The notes below the pieces were generated by a model. That model was not told the origin of the DNA. It saw only the letters and a program-made list of their open reading frames with translations, and searched no databases. Below are positions 43,058 through 54,449 of a stretch of DNA of 64,000 nucleotides, in pieces. Origin of the DNA: Rheum nobile (Eukaryota; Streptophyta; Magnoliopsida; Caryophyllales; Polygonaceae); NCBI GenBank assembly GCA_027886185.1, contig WOAB01000563.1, positions 3,348,001 through 3,412,000 on the forward strand, given 5' to 3'. Numbering within the stretch: the stretch's first letter is position 1; the number at the start of each line of letters is the position of its first letter. The position numbers were made by a program, and so were the translations under genes.

Positions 43058-44865
43058 ACTCCGCACCTGAATTCAATGCTCGATAGAGCTGTATTCACAA
43101 AATATTATGCAACACAATTGAATAACTTATTAGGAAATGAAAGATTGGAAGAATATTATATATATTCAGTAAAATTATTTTCTATATTTTTAGATAGTTT
43201 TTTATTTGGTGTTATCTTTTTCACTATACCATTAGGTTTTTCATTATTATATTTTGATTATAAATGTTTTCTTCAACGTGTCAGACTCCCCAAAACCATG
43301 GATTGGAGAGAGTTTACATCAACAACATTTCAATCGTGAGCAGGTATTTGTCTCTTTGGTGCCTTTTAGTTTTGGCTATTTGTACATTTAAATACGATAA
43401 TTAATTTTGGTGTTCTGGATTTTTGCATTTTCTTCCTACCATGCTCTCAAGGTTGAATTCATATATTCTATTTATAAATATATATATATTAAACTATAAC
43501 CTAACTACACCACATGACACCCCCTCATTAAAACCGTCACATGTAAACCATATCAAAATTCACGCGTTTGTTTAAATTAACATTTTTTGTCGGCACAATA
43601 TCTAAATTAAAATTCATTTTGTTATTTTGATATTTTTTCTCGATTTAAAATTCAATATAATCATAAATATCTCATCTAAATGATATATTATATATAATAG
43701 GATAGTTTAAATGTTGATTTAATTAGTAATATTCAAATATCTCAAAAACTCTAATGGTATATTTATACATTATTTAAAAATTAATTTATACATTATGTTA
43801 AGGGACTACATATTATCATATCTTTGAACTAATTTGTCACACCTTTATATTTCTAATTTTACAACGTTACCAATTTATTTGATTGGTTTGAAGCTTTGAT
43901 TTTTAATCTACTATATAATATTAAAGTAAAACCTAAGACCACTTGTCATTTTGACATTGCACTACGTCATTTTTTGTCACATGTCTACTCCACATCATCT
44001 AACATCCCCAAATTATTTTTTTTTTCTAATATTATTATTATCACATAAAATATTTCAGATACGATCTTGATTTCCTTTTCAATATAGAGATTATTTCATT
44101 TGATCATGATTTTCATATTAGATAGAATATATTAGGTATTTTTTGAATTTTCTTTTTGAATTTTGTCTATTTAATTAGTCACATTTTATTCAAACTCATT
44201 TTAATTGATCTATTTCTAGGTATAAGATCTGATTCAATATATTACGTATGTACGAAATTACACTGATCTTTATTAATTGATTATATTTCTATTCACGCAT
44301 TACAAAAGATCCAATCAATGCTTTAAATGCATTACAACAGATTTCTAGGTATATGATTTGATTCAATATTAGGCTTAAAGATCTGATTCATTATATTTCT
44401 TTTAATAGATCTGATTCACATTTTATTCAAACTCCTTTTAATTGATCTATTTCTAGGTATAAGATCAAATTCAATATATTACGTATGTACGAACTTACAT
44501 TGATTTGATTCAATATATTACATACAATTGAACAATGACTCTCTCTCGCCTAAGGCAGAATCGCGCATTACAAAAGATCCAATCAATGCTTTAAATGATA
44601 GGTCCTTATATTTATTGATTCACTTCAAGCCTAATACGTTGATGTCTATAATTATGTGAAATTTGTACCTTGAGATATGAGTAAATGTGTTCTTTAAAGA
44701 TTTCTTTTTTCTGCTCAAGTTTTGTATTAGAAAGACAAACATTTCTAGCTAACATCTATTAAGATCACTCTATTTTTCATTTCTTTTACATATAATATTG
44801 GACAGGCATTTCTTAACGTCTTTTACATATAATATTTTCTTGTTGTTCCTTCTAGGATTATTGCT
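43058..44865. other. AT-rich stretch; two possible Helitron starts and a segmental duplication
   Basis: TCTATTTATAAATATATATA at 43457 and TCTACTATATAATATTAAAG at 43909 are each followed by CACATG-type words, like known Helitron 5' ends. CACATTTTATTCAAACTC and the following 80 bp occur at 44180 and 44418. CGCATTACAAAAGATCCAAT occurs near 44297 and 44564. The ORF at 43040-43339 shows hydrophobic segments but no family match, and I do not claim it. Confidence 0.4.
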
Positions 44866-44988
44866 ATGATGTCAAGCCGTTAACGTGCACCGCTTGCACA
44901 TTTTGTCTTTTCCACTCTTCCTCGAGGTGAAAGCAATCCTTGCACTTTCACAAAAACTACCCCACATGCATTTTCTACAGGGTGTGAA

Positions 44989-45135
44989 CAACCTAATCCG
45001 CCTCTGGTTTCCAACACTCCACTCGCAGTTCCTATAGGGCGTGCACAACCTAATTTGCCTCTGGTTTCCAACACTCCACCTGTAGTTCCTATAGGGTGTG
45101 CACAGCCTAATCCGCCTATTGTTTCCAAACCGTTG
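44989..45135 (+). repeat. 57 bp in-frame coding repeat, about 2.6 units
   Basis: The unit encodes QPNPPLVSNTPLAVPIGRA with small changes. It is 19 codons long and repeated in frame, within the N-terminal region of the CACTA ORF. Confidence 0.9.
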
Positions 45136-46089
45136 TCAAACAAAAACATCCTGGAGGAAGAACTGACTGATATGGCTATCGAAGATGAAATTGGTTCACC
45201 TCCAACTCCGAATAATGGAATTGTAACTGTGGGTGGCTTACCCCCTAGTGTCAGACAAAAGGTGTTCGTTGGGGTGGCTGGGGAAAATGTTCGGATAGTG
45301 CTTAATTTTATTTTGTAATGCAAATTTTACTTTAGAACTAAATTATTTACTAATTGTTCCATTTTTCAAAAGTGATTTTTCCTCCACGTCCTCATGCATT
45401 CTTGAAGAAGACATAAATTATTCATAGTCACTCCACTGGATCCTGGCCGAATATCTCCAAAGTTCCTCCTGATACTAAGAAGTTGTGGCTTGAAGAGTTT
45501 GAAGTGAAAACCTAGTTTTATCATACTTTTTTTAGCTTTTTGAATTTCTGAAATTACTGTTTCCCCCCCTTGAAAACTAGTGCAATTTGTACACAGAAGA
45601 GGTTCTAAAATTCTGTTTTTTCTATCTTTTCTTGGCCTCTTAGTAGTTTAGCAAAAAAAAATCAACTATTTTCACAATTGTAAATAGAAATGACATAACA
45701 ATATTGACTTATACTTTATGATGTACTCATCTCTTGTCCATTTGTATCCTGGCATTGCCTGGCTATGAATTGTCTGATTTCTATACCCTTGTTGGGTCTC
45801 ATAAAGTGCTTTTTATGGAAGATTAGATTCAGGATTTCTTGTGCTCACCATTAGGATCATAATTATTTTTTTGTTATAGATTCTATTTGTGAGTTATACA
45901 TTAGCATCATAATTATGTGCTTATTGAAAAAACTATTGCTTTTTCATGTCCAATAGTTATACATTAGTATACTAGTATATTGTTAGAGATTGCATATGTT
46001 GTGATGCTTCTTCACCAAAGTAGATAATTATTTTTTTGTTATAGATTATATTTGTGACATTTATAGCTCAAAAAAATTATTTTTTTAGC

Positions 46090-46520
46090 TACAAATCTCA
46101 CAAATAGAATGGCATTCAGCAATATGTAGAAATTATTTTATTTATAAAAATGGCATTTAACAATATGCAGAAACTAGATATTGTTGAATGCCTTTACATT
46201 TTAAAAAAACTAGATACTGTTAAATGGCATTCAACAGTATGTGGAAACTATTTGTGAGATTTCTACATACTGCTGAATGCATGAAAAGTAGATATTGTTG
46301 AAGGGCATTCAGTAGTATGCAGAAACTATTTGTGAAATTTCTGCATACTACTGAATGGCATTCAATAGTATGCAAAAACTATTTGTGAGATTTTTGCATA
46401 TTGTTGAATGCATGAAAAGTAGATATTGCTGAATGCCATAACATTTTTTACTGAATTAATTTTTTTTACTAAATTTATTTTAAAAATGTAATGGCATTCA
46501 GCAGTATGCATAGATTATTT
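46090..46520. repeat. Dispersed inverted 20-mers in an intron of the CACTA gene
   Basis: The word GGCATTCAGCAGTATGCAGA and its complement TCTGCATACTACTGAATGCC recur about ten times with small changes (for example near 46090, 46150, 46222, 46268, 46304, 46343, 46357, 46399 and 46492), alternating in orientation, with AACTATTTGTGAGATTT between some. They resemble protein-binding subterminal repeats but sit inside the gene. Confidence 0.8.
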
Positions 46521-48329
46521 TATTTCACTAAATTTACTTCTTTTCATGTATGCAGAAATTGTTATATTGAACGGTCTCTAGAGATGAAATAAGGAAGGTT
46601 TTCATACATCAAGTTGGGTTGCACATTAAAAACATGTTCAAGTCATGCCATAGCAGGAAGAAGCGACCCCACTTCTTAGCTAATAAACAATCGGAGGAGT
46701 TTGAGCATATGAGAAAAATTGACCCCGACATGGTGAAACAAGCTTTGGTAAATAAGCGAAATAGGTCCACACAAAAGGCTATTGATGCCGACTATTATCG
46801 AGGGGGCTCATGCAAAGTGACGGCTTGGATGCAAGCATTAGTAAGTTTACTTTCTACTCTCAATACTCGGTTCACAATTATCATATATCAAATGTTTGGG
46901 ATGTGAAACTCGATCACAATAGTAGGACATGCATTATTTTTCATATTTTTGTTGTTTGTTATATAAATATCTGGTTATAAGTTAAAAAAAAACTAGTTTG
47001 TTGTAGTCTGTTATGACATCCTACTGACATCTTTAATTATGTCTTGTGTTGTGATTCTCCTGTGTTGTGATTTTGATGCACTCATGTGTATAATGTTGTT
47101 TACTAGGTTGATAACTTAATGTAATATAATAATGACTGGTATGTAGTTTTGATAAGCTTGACTGATATGGCCATTCATATGTGGATTTATGTAGTTTTGA
47201 ATCTTCTTGTGGCTTGTATATTCAAGTTCTATAACTGAATGTGTTTATGTCCACATGAGAAAGAATATGTAAACAAGACCAAGATTTCGGACGTGGTGCG
47301 AAGGCGTTGGCGAAAGAAAGATGGGACATGGACCAGGCCAAAACCAACTTCAATTGTGGTTAGTACAATCTTAATTTTCAAGTAATTTAGTAATTTAGAT
47401 TGCTAAAAATTGCATTTCTTCATAATATGTATTGTTATCAAACATACCTAATATTATGATAAATGCATTAAACCTTGCACCTTTTAAGTTATCCCAATTG
47501 ATAATTATATATATAGTATTCTATACAATTGATTATCAAGTATTCTCCTATCCTTGTATAGTTATTTTTAAGTTATTGACTGAATATTAGTATTGCCTAT
47601 TCTTACATGACTTCACATCTTTTAGGAAAAAATTGATAATTTAGTTGTCACTCAAGGTGATGATTTTGGAGAAGTTATTACTGGCTTAGTTGAGAAAGAA
47701 TTATGGGTTCATGCATGTGATGGACCTAAGAATGGGAGAATATTCGCTTTGGGAGAACAAGGTACGACACTCGTACGCACTAGAGCGTTTGCCACTTCCA
47801 TTAGCCAACCTCAATTCTCACAAGCGTATCAAGAGACTCAAGTTCAGCCCTTCAAAGAGGAGATTCAAGAGCTTCGAACCACCTAAAAAAACCTCGTGGA
47901 ACAACAACATGAGTTCCAATCCATTATTCTTCAACAACTTCTGAAACTTCAAGGCAACCCCGTTCCAACCCCCAACTCCTCTAATTTGTAATATATGCTT
48001 TAGACTCGGAAATTCTTTTTGGATGGCCTTGCAAGAAACAATTATCTTTTTGATTATGATTGTCTTGCAATTGACAATATATATCCTTTTGAACTATGAT
48101 TATGTCGTGTTGTATATGGTCATAGAATTTGTCTATACTCTTATTGACATGATATTACTTTATATTATCTATTTGAGATATTTATATAGGTGTTCCACTT
48201 TGATATATTAGTGTATGTGTCTTGTTATATATATGATATGTAAAAGCAGGTGCAATATATCATTTAATGTTTTATCGTGGTTATTTTAATATGAATTCAT
48301 GGGCAAGAATATGAAAATGCTTACGACTA

Positions 48330-48800
48330 TTTTCAAGGCTTAATTGGAGGGTAAATAGTCACGAAGTTAGGAACAAATATGTGTTCGAGGTTAAATTGTA
48401 AATTCTGTATTGAATATAGTTGTGACTATTTTCGAAACTAAATTGGATGGTAAATACTCTCGAATATACCCTCCAAAATAGTTGGTGATTAAATACAATC
48501 CCATTTAGCTACGAAATCCTAGCCCTTATTCCAGCATCGATTGGCAATTCAAGGTTATATTTGTGGCCAAGTAACATCGAAATTGGCCTCCAATAACTTC
48601 GACGATAGTGGGGTCGATATTACCCTCGAATAAAATTCAAGGGTAATTAACCTCGAAAATTCAATTCGACGCTACAAATTCATGGCCAAATTTAACCAAG
48701 ACCTTTTTTGCTCCGAATATATGTTCGTATGTAAATTCAAGGCCATTTTAGAGGGTAAGTAATTTTCGTGGCTATATTTAAGTGTATTTTCGAGGTTAAT
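48330..48800. repeat. Probable 3' subterminal repeats of the second CACTA element
   Basis: Words of the form TTCGAGGTTAA / TTACCCTCGAA, CAAGGCCATTT and GTGGCTATATTTA recur in both orientations downstream of the CACTA gene, as expected for TnpA-type sites. The element's right end was not found. An LTR element begins at 48909 and may have cut it off. Confidence 0.5.
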
Positions 48801-50798
48801 TTCAGGGCTATTTCACGTGTTTCCAGCAATGGTGGGTGGATTTCAATTGCACACCTGCACTGCACTATATTTAGGGTTATTTTGGGAGCACAGGTCCATG
48901 TCACACGATGTAATACCCCCAAACCCCAGGTGTCACAGCCGTGGATTCTACCCATAACCCACCAGGCAAAGGAAAACAAACGGAATAACAACGATAGCGG
49001 AAGAGACTAAAAGACTTGAACTTAATAAAATTAATGGTGCAAATGAAATGAATGTCTAACAGAAGGTCAACTAGACTTAACAATAATGTTAGAGTACACA
49101 ACGGAATATAAATGAAAGCCCCATAGCCTAATCTAGCACCACCATCGAGCACCTCCAACTCCTCCATGTTGCTATCAAATTGTACAAGCTGGAAACCTGT
49201 ACCCGAAAACAAGCGGAATAAAACAGAAAAACCCCAGAGTAACCTAGGTTAGTAATTGGGATCTTAGCAAAGAACCCACAATCACATCACAAATTCAGAA
49301 ACTAAACAGGCAAATTACAAATAAAGCTTAAACGCACATCAGAGTAAATTACTAAGATAATCAAACGAACACAACAGAATCACGACTTAGTAACAACACA
49401 CAAAATAACACACACACACAACACAACACAACACAACACATCACACGCAACACGCAATACAACACACCCAACACACAGAGTACACCGATTGTTCAACCAC
49501 AATAATGCCATACATACAAGCAACATTTGTTCTGCCATGAAAGGCTAAACCATAATCCTAACACATTATGTACTACAATTAAGACACATAAAAAAATAAC
49601 CACAAAAATCATTCTCATACTTCAGCTAAGTCACAGAACAAGGAAACACAAGAATTGCAAATAGAATCTAGAAATGCAATCGTCATGCAAGCCAAGCCAA
49701 GCCAATCAACTAAATAAGTCTTGGGAGACTTACCTCGAAACCAAGAAAAAAATATCCAATGAAGAGCGATCATCAGTCATAACCCAGCTTAAACAAGACA
49801 TAGAAGTACAACACCACAAATCAACAAAAATCATTGAAAACACACTTATAAATGAAAATCCCCAATTTTCAGAATTTGAGAGTCAACTTGTAAAATACAA
49901 AAACTTGATCAAACGAATTTTGAAATCTCTCAAATTTTACAAAAGATAGTCTTATATGTTATGAACCTAATGCCTCAAGAATCGCCTTAATCAGACTTCA
50001 AACGAAAAAGATATTGCAAATACACTCCACTTTTATACCATAATTTCCAGATTTGAACCCTAACTCGGTTTTGCATACAAAACCATAACCTAACATTTCT
50101 CAAAAATCATGAAATTCAATATACATAAACTAGGCTTCAAGATGAGACCATCGGCATATCATATAGCCAACTCCGATCTGAACTCGATTTATAATGAATT
50201 TCCAAAATTTATCGTTTTATCCAATTTTTCCTGAATACCGAGATTCACTCATAGATTTGTATCGCATTCGATACAGATCCAAATAACATGAAATTTTACA
50301 TACATGCTCTCTACTATGTCACCTATCATCTACAAAAGTTTCATAATTTTTCGAGTTTAGGAACTTACCCAGATCTACCTTATGTTCTGCTGCGCAAATA
50401 GGGCAGATAGTAGTTCAACTCTTCTGCTCCCCACCCCGTTCCCTAAACCCTACACCACACCCATCAACCCTTCATCTCCCTTTTGGTTTCGGTTTGAACG
50501 GCTGAGATGGAGAGGGAGCAGGGAGGGGTACAGGGAGAGGGAGCAGAAAATTTGGTTTGGGCAGATAGAGGTTGAAAAGAGGGAAGAGATTGTGGAAGCT
50601 AGGGTTTGAACGAAAATTAGTATTTATAAGTGTAGATTAGGATTTGGTCAAGGTAATAAATTAGGTCTGGTCCAGCACACTAATTAGACATATAAAATAT
50701 TAATAAAAATAAATATCATTATCCATAAGTAATATTCTATAATTTCCAAATACTCAATCTTTCAAAAATAGAATCCTTACATAAATAGAATCCTTACA

Positions 50799-50800
<2 letters not shown>

Positions 50801-50838
<38 letters not shown>
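50801..50838. repeat. (AT)n microsatellite, 38 bp
   Basis: An uninterrupted run of 19 AT units inside the left LTR. The equivalent site in the right LTR (53866-53884) is shorter and is where the next element joins. Confidence 0.97.
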
Positions 50839-50844
<6 letters not shown>

Positions 50845-52163
50845 ACCCAAAACATTATACTAAACTTAAAAAGTAACTAATAATCTCCAAGAGGAACTAA
50901 TTCTCCATTATTTTCCTTAATAGAATATTCATTCGTAATAAACTCTATAACTCTGAAATAAATAGTGTAACTCAAACTAGTTCACCTAATTCTCAAAAAT
51001 AGATAAGATCATCTCATCCTAAAACAAAACTACCAAACTCCATAAGAATGTTTATCTCGATTCTACAAACTCTCAACTGCAACCCAAGAACCAACGTACT
51101 ATCTCCACTTATATGACTAATAAATGAAAAAATATATAATCCACTTTCCAAATCCAATTTCAAAATCATTAATACAAATAAAATTTCAATCCAAATCGGG
51201 GATATTACATATACCCACCCTTAATTACAATTTTGTCTTCGAAACTAGAAAGCAAGCAATCAAAAACATCAAAAGCGAAATGATCGCTTGTTACGGGGAG
51301 ATGCCCGTTAAATATCCAAATAAGCCTATAGGCATATGCTTAAAATGTTGCATAATTTATATAAAGCTAAACATCTACGAAGCAACAATCTTCTATCATA
51401 ACTCACACCAATTTCATTACAACTATCAACAAAAATACTCATATCATTTTCATCACACCAAACAACCAACATAACTCACATCAATCAGATCTCAACATTA
51501 TTGAACATAACATAACTTACAAGTCTCAAACCAGTTTCATAATAACAACCATCCAACAAAACGTGAAGTCTCAAACCAATCATGCAAAAAGAAATATCCA
51601 ACATAACATAACTATTCATAAGCCGATCATATGGCAACCATCATCCAATATCATATAACTCAAACCAATCATGTGGCACCCTTCGGCCTTAACTCATGGC
51701 ACACAACGGTCAGCGTGCAGGTCTACACGTTGCCCATTATCAAAACATCAACTTCTAACCCCGGCTAAGTCTCTACTAGAGCACCCGCCAAATTTTTTAA
51801 TAATTTCGAGAAGGGGTCCCTCCTAGCTGCATGGTTATACCCGGGGGTCACGTCGTCCACAACTTACCCCATGCCCATAACCACACCTGTGGAAACCGAT
51901 GCAATAAATAAATCAAGCCTTTCAAAAGCTCAATAAATAATTGGGGAGTCCCAAGGTACGACTCTACATACCTGCTTGCAAATATAGCACATATAGGAAT
52001 CACAAAAAATAAATAAGTAAAGTAACTTACTATGCACCAATGACATGGAAGACACTGGCAGCTCGATGGTGCTAGCTCTAGACTCACCCAAAAAAAAACA
52101 CTATTCAATAAAGACAAACTTTACCTCAAGAAACGGAAGGAAGTAGACCAATCTCGAAACCTA

Positions 52164-52177
52164 GGCTCTGATACCAA
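52164..52177 (-). other. Primer-binding site, tRNA-Met type
   Basis: On the minus strand TTGGTATCAGAGCC follows the LTR end TGTTACA by two bases, the common initiator-Met priming site of plant LTR elements. It fixes the direction of the element. Confidence 0.8.
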
Positions 52178-54449
52178 TTTGTAACATCCCCAAACCCGGG
52201 GTGTCACAACCGTGGATTCTACCCAGAACCCACCAGGCAAAGGAAAACAAACGAAATAACAGTGATAGCGAAAGCGACTAAAAGACTTGAACTTAATAAA
52301 ATTAATGGTGAAAATGAAATGAATGTCTAACACAAGGTCAACTACACTTAACAATAATGTCAGAGTACACAATGGAATACAAATGGAAGCCCCATAGCCA
52401 AATCTAGCACCACCATCGAGCACCTCTAACTCCTCCATTTTGCTATCAAATTGTACAAGCTGAAAACCTATACCAGAAAACAAGCGGAAACCAAACAGAA
52501 AAATCCCAGAGTAACATGGGTTAGTAATTGGGATCTCATCAAAGAACCCACAATCACATCACAAATCCAAAAACTAAACAGACAAATTATAACCAAAGCT
52601 TAAACGCAAATCAGAGTAGATTACTAAGATAATCAAACAAACACAACAGAATCACGACTTAGTAACAACACACACACACACAACACGCAATACAACACAC
52701 CCAACACACAATACAAGTACACTGATTGTCCAACCACAATAATGTCATACAGACAAGTAACATTTGTTCTGCCATGAGAGGCTAAACTACAATCCTATCA
52801 CATTATGTGCCACAACTAAGACACATAAAAAAACATGAAAATCATTCTCACACTTCAGCTAAGTTACCAAACAAGGAAACACGTGAATTGCAGATAGAAT
52901 CCAAAAATGAAATCGTCATGCAGGTCAAACCAAGACAATCAACTAAATAAGTCTTGGGAGACTTACCTCGAAACCAAGCAAAAAAATATCCAATGAAGAG
53001 CGATCGTCAGTCATAACCCGGCCTAAACAAGCCATAGAAGTACAACACCACAAATCAACAAAAACCATTGAAAACACACTTATAAATGAAAACCCCCAAT
53101 TTTTAGAATCTGAGAGTCAACTTGTAAAATACAAAAACTAGATCAAACGAATTCCATAATTTCTCAAATTTAAAAAAAAAACTATCCTTCTATGTTACGA
53201 ACCTAATGCCTCAAGAATCGCTTTAATTGGACTAAGAACGAAAAAGATATTGCAAATACACTACACTGCTATACCATAATTTCCAGATTCAAACCCTAAC
53301 TCGGTTTTGCATACAAAACCATAACCTAACATTTCTCAAAAATCATGAAATTCAATATACATTATCTAGGCTTCAAGAAGAGTCCATTGACATATCATAC
53401 ACCCAATTCCGATCTAAACTCAATTTATAATGAATTTCCAAAATATATCGTTCTATCCAGTTTTTCCTGAATACCGAGAATCACTCATAGATTTTTATCT
53501 CATTCTATACAGATCCAAATAGCACTAAATTTTAAATACATGCTCTATATTATGTCACCTATCATCTACAAAAGTTTCATAATTTTTAGAGTTTAGGAAC
53601 GTACCCAGATCGACCTTATGCTCTGTTGTGCAAATAGGGCAGATGAAGGCTGAAAATAGGGAAGATATTGTGGAGGCTAGAGTTTGAACGAAAATTAGTG
53701 TTTATAAGGGTATATTATGGTTTGGTTAAGGCAATAAATTAGATCTGGTCCAGCGCACTAATTAGACATATAAAATGTTAATAAAAATAAATTCCATTAT
53801 CCATAAGTAATATTCTATAATTTCCAAATACTTAATCTAGCTTTCAAAAATAGAATCCTTACATGATATATATATATATATATACGAAAAGGCTATATAT
53901 ACGCGATTTTATGTCTAAATGTACACGAAACTGTGCGCGTAGCTTAGCAGCACGGTTTCGTGCGCATAAGCTATGCGCACAGGGGTATAATGGCCATTTT
54001 TGAAAAGCCTGGGTAATATTGATGCGCATAACTTACACGCACAAAGTGATCCCTGGCTATGCTATGTGCGTATGTTATGCGCACGGTGCCATAATATTTT
54101 TTTGCAAGTTTATCTGGTGCGCATAGGTTATGTGCACCATGCTAGTTTTTTTTTTGCACTTTTTTTTCCATAATCATGTAGAGAATTTCAATACGAGTCC
54201 GTACATATAAAATTCGTCCAAAATGGACATCGTTTGCCCCTCCAAAAGCCCAAAAAACGAAGCCTTCATACCCATTTTTTTACAATTGGTGCCTGACATA
54301 TAGCGCATTGTAGTGATTTTTTTTTTGTATTTTCTGCATTTTTATACTATAATTTTGTATAAAATTTTAATGTGAATCCGTACATATAAAATTCATCCAA
54401 AACGGATATCGTTTTCTCCTCCAAAAAGCCAAGAAAGAAGAATAAAAAC

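Larger units (their letters stand above)
44866..47991 (+). pseudogene. CACTA ORF1-type (Transposase_24-like) gene, decayed
   Basis: Exon-like blocks. 44866-45318: ATG-ATG, then a TAA at 44881 where CAA is likely, then a Pro-rich segment with 57 bp repeats and VGGLPPSVRQKVFVG. About 45385-45510: HSTGSWPNISKVPPDTKKLW. 46556-46841: RDEIRKVFIHQVGLHIKNMF, KRPHF, QALVNKRNRSTQKA, ending at GTAAGT. About 47265-47359: VVRRRWRKKDGTWTRPKPTS. 47626-47991: DFGEVITGLVEKELWVHACD, GPKNGRIFALGEQG, a Gln-rich coiled-coil-like end (LVEQQHEFQSIILQQLLKLQ) and the final stop. A TAA at 47884-47886 interrupts the last exon. The block order fits plant Ptta/En/Spm proteins, the DNA-binding partner in CACTA transposition. 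Subterminal repeats follow at about 48,330. No intact CACTA ends were found. Confidence 0.78.
48909..53880 (-). mobile_element. Non-autonomous LTR retrotransposon with 2.3 kb LTRs and a 0.97 kb interior
   Basis: Two direct LTRs: 48909-51209 (starting TGTAATACCCCCAAACCCCA, ending GGGGATATTACA) and 52180 to about 53880 (starting TGTAACATCCCCAAACCC). Between them, the complement of TTGGTATCAGAGCC (a tRNA-Met type PBS) abuts the right LTR at 52164-52177. GGGTGGGTA on the minus strand abuts the left one. The element therefore reads right to left, with the right copy as 5' LTR. The interior (51210-52179) has no gag-pol motif. The right LTR stops at a TA repeat shared with the left LTR (50801-50838), where the next element begins, so its outer 350 or so bp are missing. 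No duplication can be checked. Confidence 0.88.

Noticed and set aside
43040..43339. 99-codon ORF with two hydrophobic segments
   Set aside because: AT-rich, starts inside the solo LTR end, and has no homologous family that I recognise and no leader or splice context.
44880..45323. 147-codon minus-strand ORF
   Set aside because: It is the antisense shadow of the plus-strand CACTA ORF, which has the 57 bp coding repeat and family motifs.
48909..52483. Minus-strand ORFs at 48901-49212 and 52121-52483 that look like paralogous proteins
   Set aside because: They are the same position in the two LTRs of one element, so the similarity is LTR identity rather than a gene family.
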